Origin: Acanthosepion esculentum
Lineage: Eukaryota; Mollusca; Cephalopoda; Sepiida; Sepiidae
Reading direction: 5' to 3'
NCBI GenBank assembly: GCA_964036315.1
Contig: OZ038480.1
Span: 15,474,518-15,538,517, forward strand
DNA length: 64,000 nt
Every line of letters begins with the position of its first letter. The stretch's first letter is position 1. A program made the position numbers and the translations under genes. The notes beneath the pieces are model-generated. The model was not told where the DNA came from. It did not search any database and worked only from the letters and a program-made list of their open reading frames with translations. This document shows positions 63,680 to 64,000 of the stretch, piece after piece.

Positions 63680-64000
63680 TTGGAGAGACAAATGAACGGA
63701 CTTCATTAACTGTACTGGTGGACAGCATTCATTAAATTAAAACTAAAAGTTATTTGGATCCGATAAGTATCGTTCTGATTGAGCCATAAATCTAAGAAAG
63801 GCATTTCTTTCCAAAATCCTGATGTTATAGTCTGGATCCTTTGAAGTCCGAATTTGAAACTTTTCTCATGGGCTATAAAAATAATTGTTTATTAGAGTTG
63901 TAGGGGAAGTTATAACTCTTGAGTAAATAATTATAAACACTCAAACATTTATACAAAAATACTTGTAAAAAGCATCAGAAACAGCAAAACATGCAAACAA
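63680..64000. other. window end, unassigned
   Basis: No feature recognised. If the promoter at 63.0 kb is real, this is intron. Confidence 0.35.

Noticed and set aside
63411..63728. Thr-His repeat frames on the - strand
   Set aside because: Translation of the (GT)n microsatellite.

Overview
This is AT-rich, intron-rich animal nuclear DNA. The dense SINEs, LINEs, Penelope-like elements, Tc1/mariner and hAT DNA transposons and very long (TA)n tracts fit a mollusc, and a cephalopod is my best guess. That guess is inference: no species-diagnostic gene is present.

Left part, about 1.07-28.3 kb, + strand: the 3' part of one protein-coding gene, a YEATS2 orthologue (ATAC acetyltransferase complex subunit). 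Nine exons (1068-1112, 7794-10606, 14817-14973, 17279-17417, 19185-19373, 21143-21267, 22822-22896, 24982-25046, 28170-28320) join in one open frame across every splice junction. They give 1,252 codons plus a stop and resemble vertebrate YEATS2 at both ends: the end of the YEATS domain, the WNIGKRRA-type segment and the C-terminal histone-fold-like segment. The start of the gene lies upstream of the window. Its introns hold a 2.1-kb 32-bp minisatellite, a perfect 24-copy 28-bp tandem repeat, a hAT element with an 8-bp target duplication, an 84-bp TA-flanked MITE, a Ty3/gypsy remnant nested in a LINE, a decayed transposase, a Penelope-like remnant and many SINE and LINE pieces.

Middle part, 28.3-41 kb: intergenic. 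It holds LINE 3' fragments in both orientations, SINEs, a 545-bp TA-flanked element, a GC-rich islet near 34.7-35.0 kb, and a long AT-rich stretch (36.1-40.9 kb) in which I see no gene.

41.3-42.3 kb, - strand: an open reading frame for a TIR domain with all three TIR boxes (41275-41667), with weaker candidate exons just upstream. It is the only other likely host gene.

Right part, 44-64 kb: mobile elements. These include a 5'-truncated RNase H-bearing LINE with a 14-bp target duplication, a nearly intact Tc1-like transposon with one nonsense codon (46740-48360), a second TA-flanked 555-bp element, a mariner relic, Penelope-like pieces (reverse transcriptase and GIY-YIG) with a LINE nested inside, and a solo-LTR-like segment. 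A hammerhead-ribozyme-like sequence lies on the - strand at 58481-58565. A possible promoter and first exon of another gene lie near 63.0 kb.

The most unusual signal is the repeated occurrence, on both strands, of a hammerhead-like bipartite motif (CTGANGA, a self-complementary stem, then GAAA), often inside or next to Penelope-like remnants.
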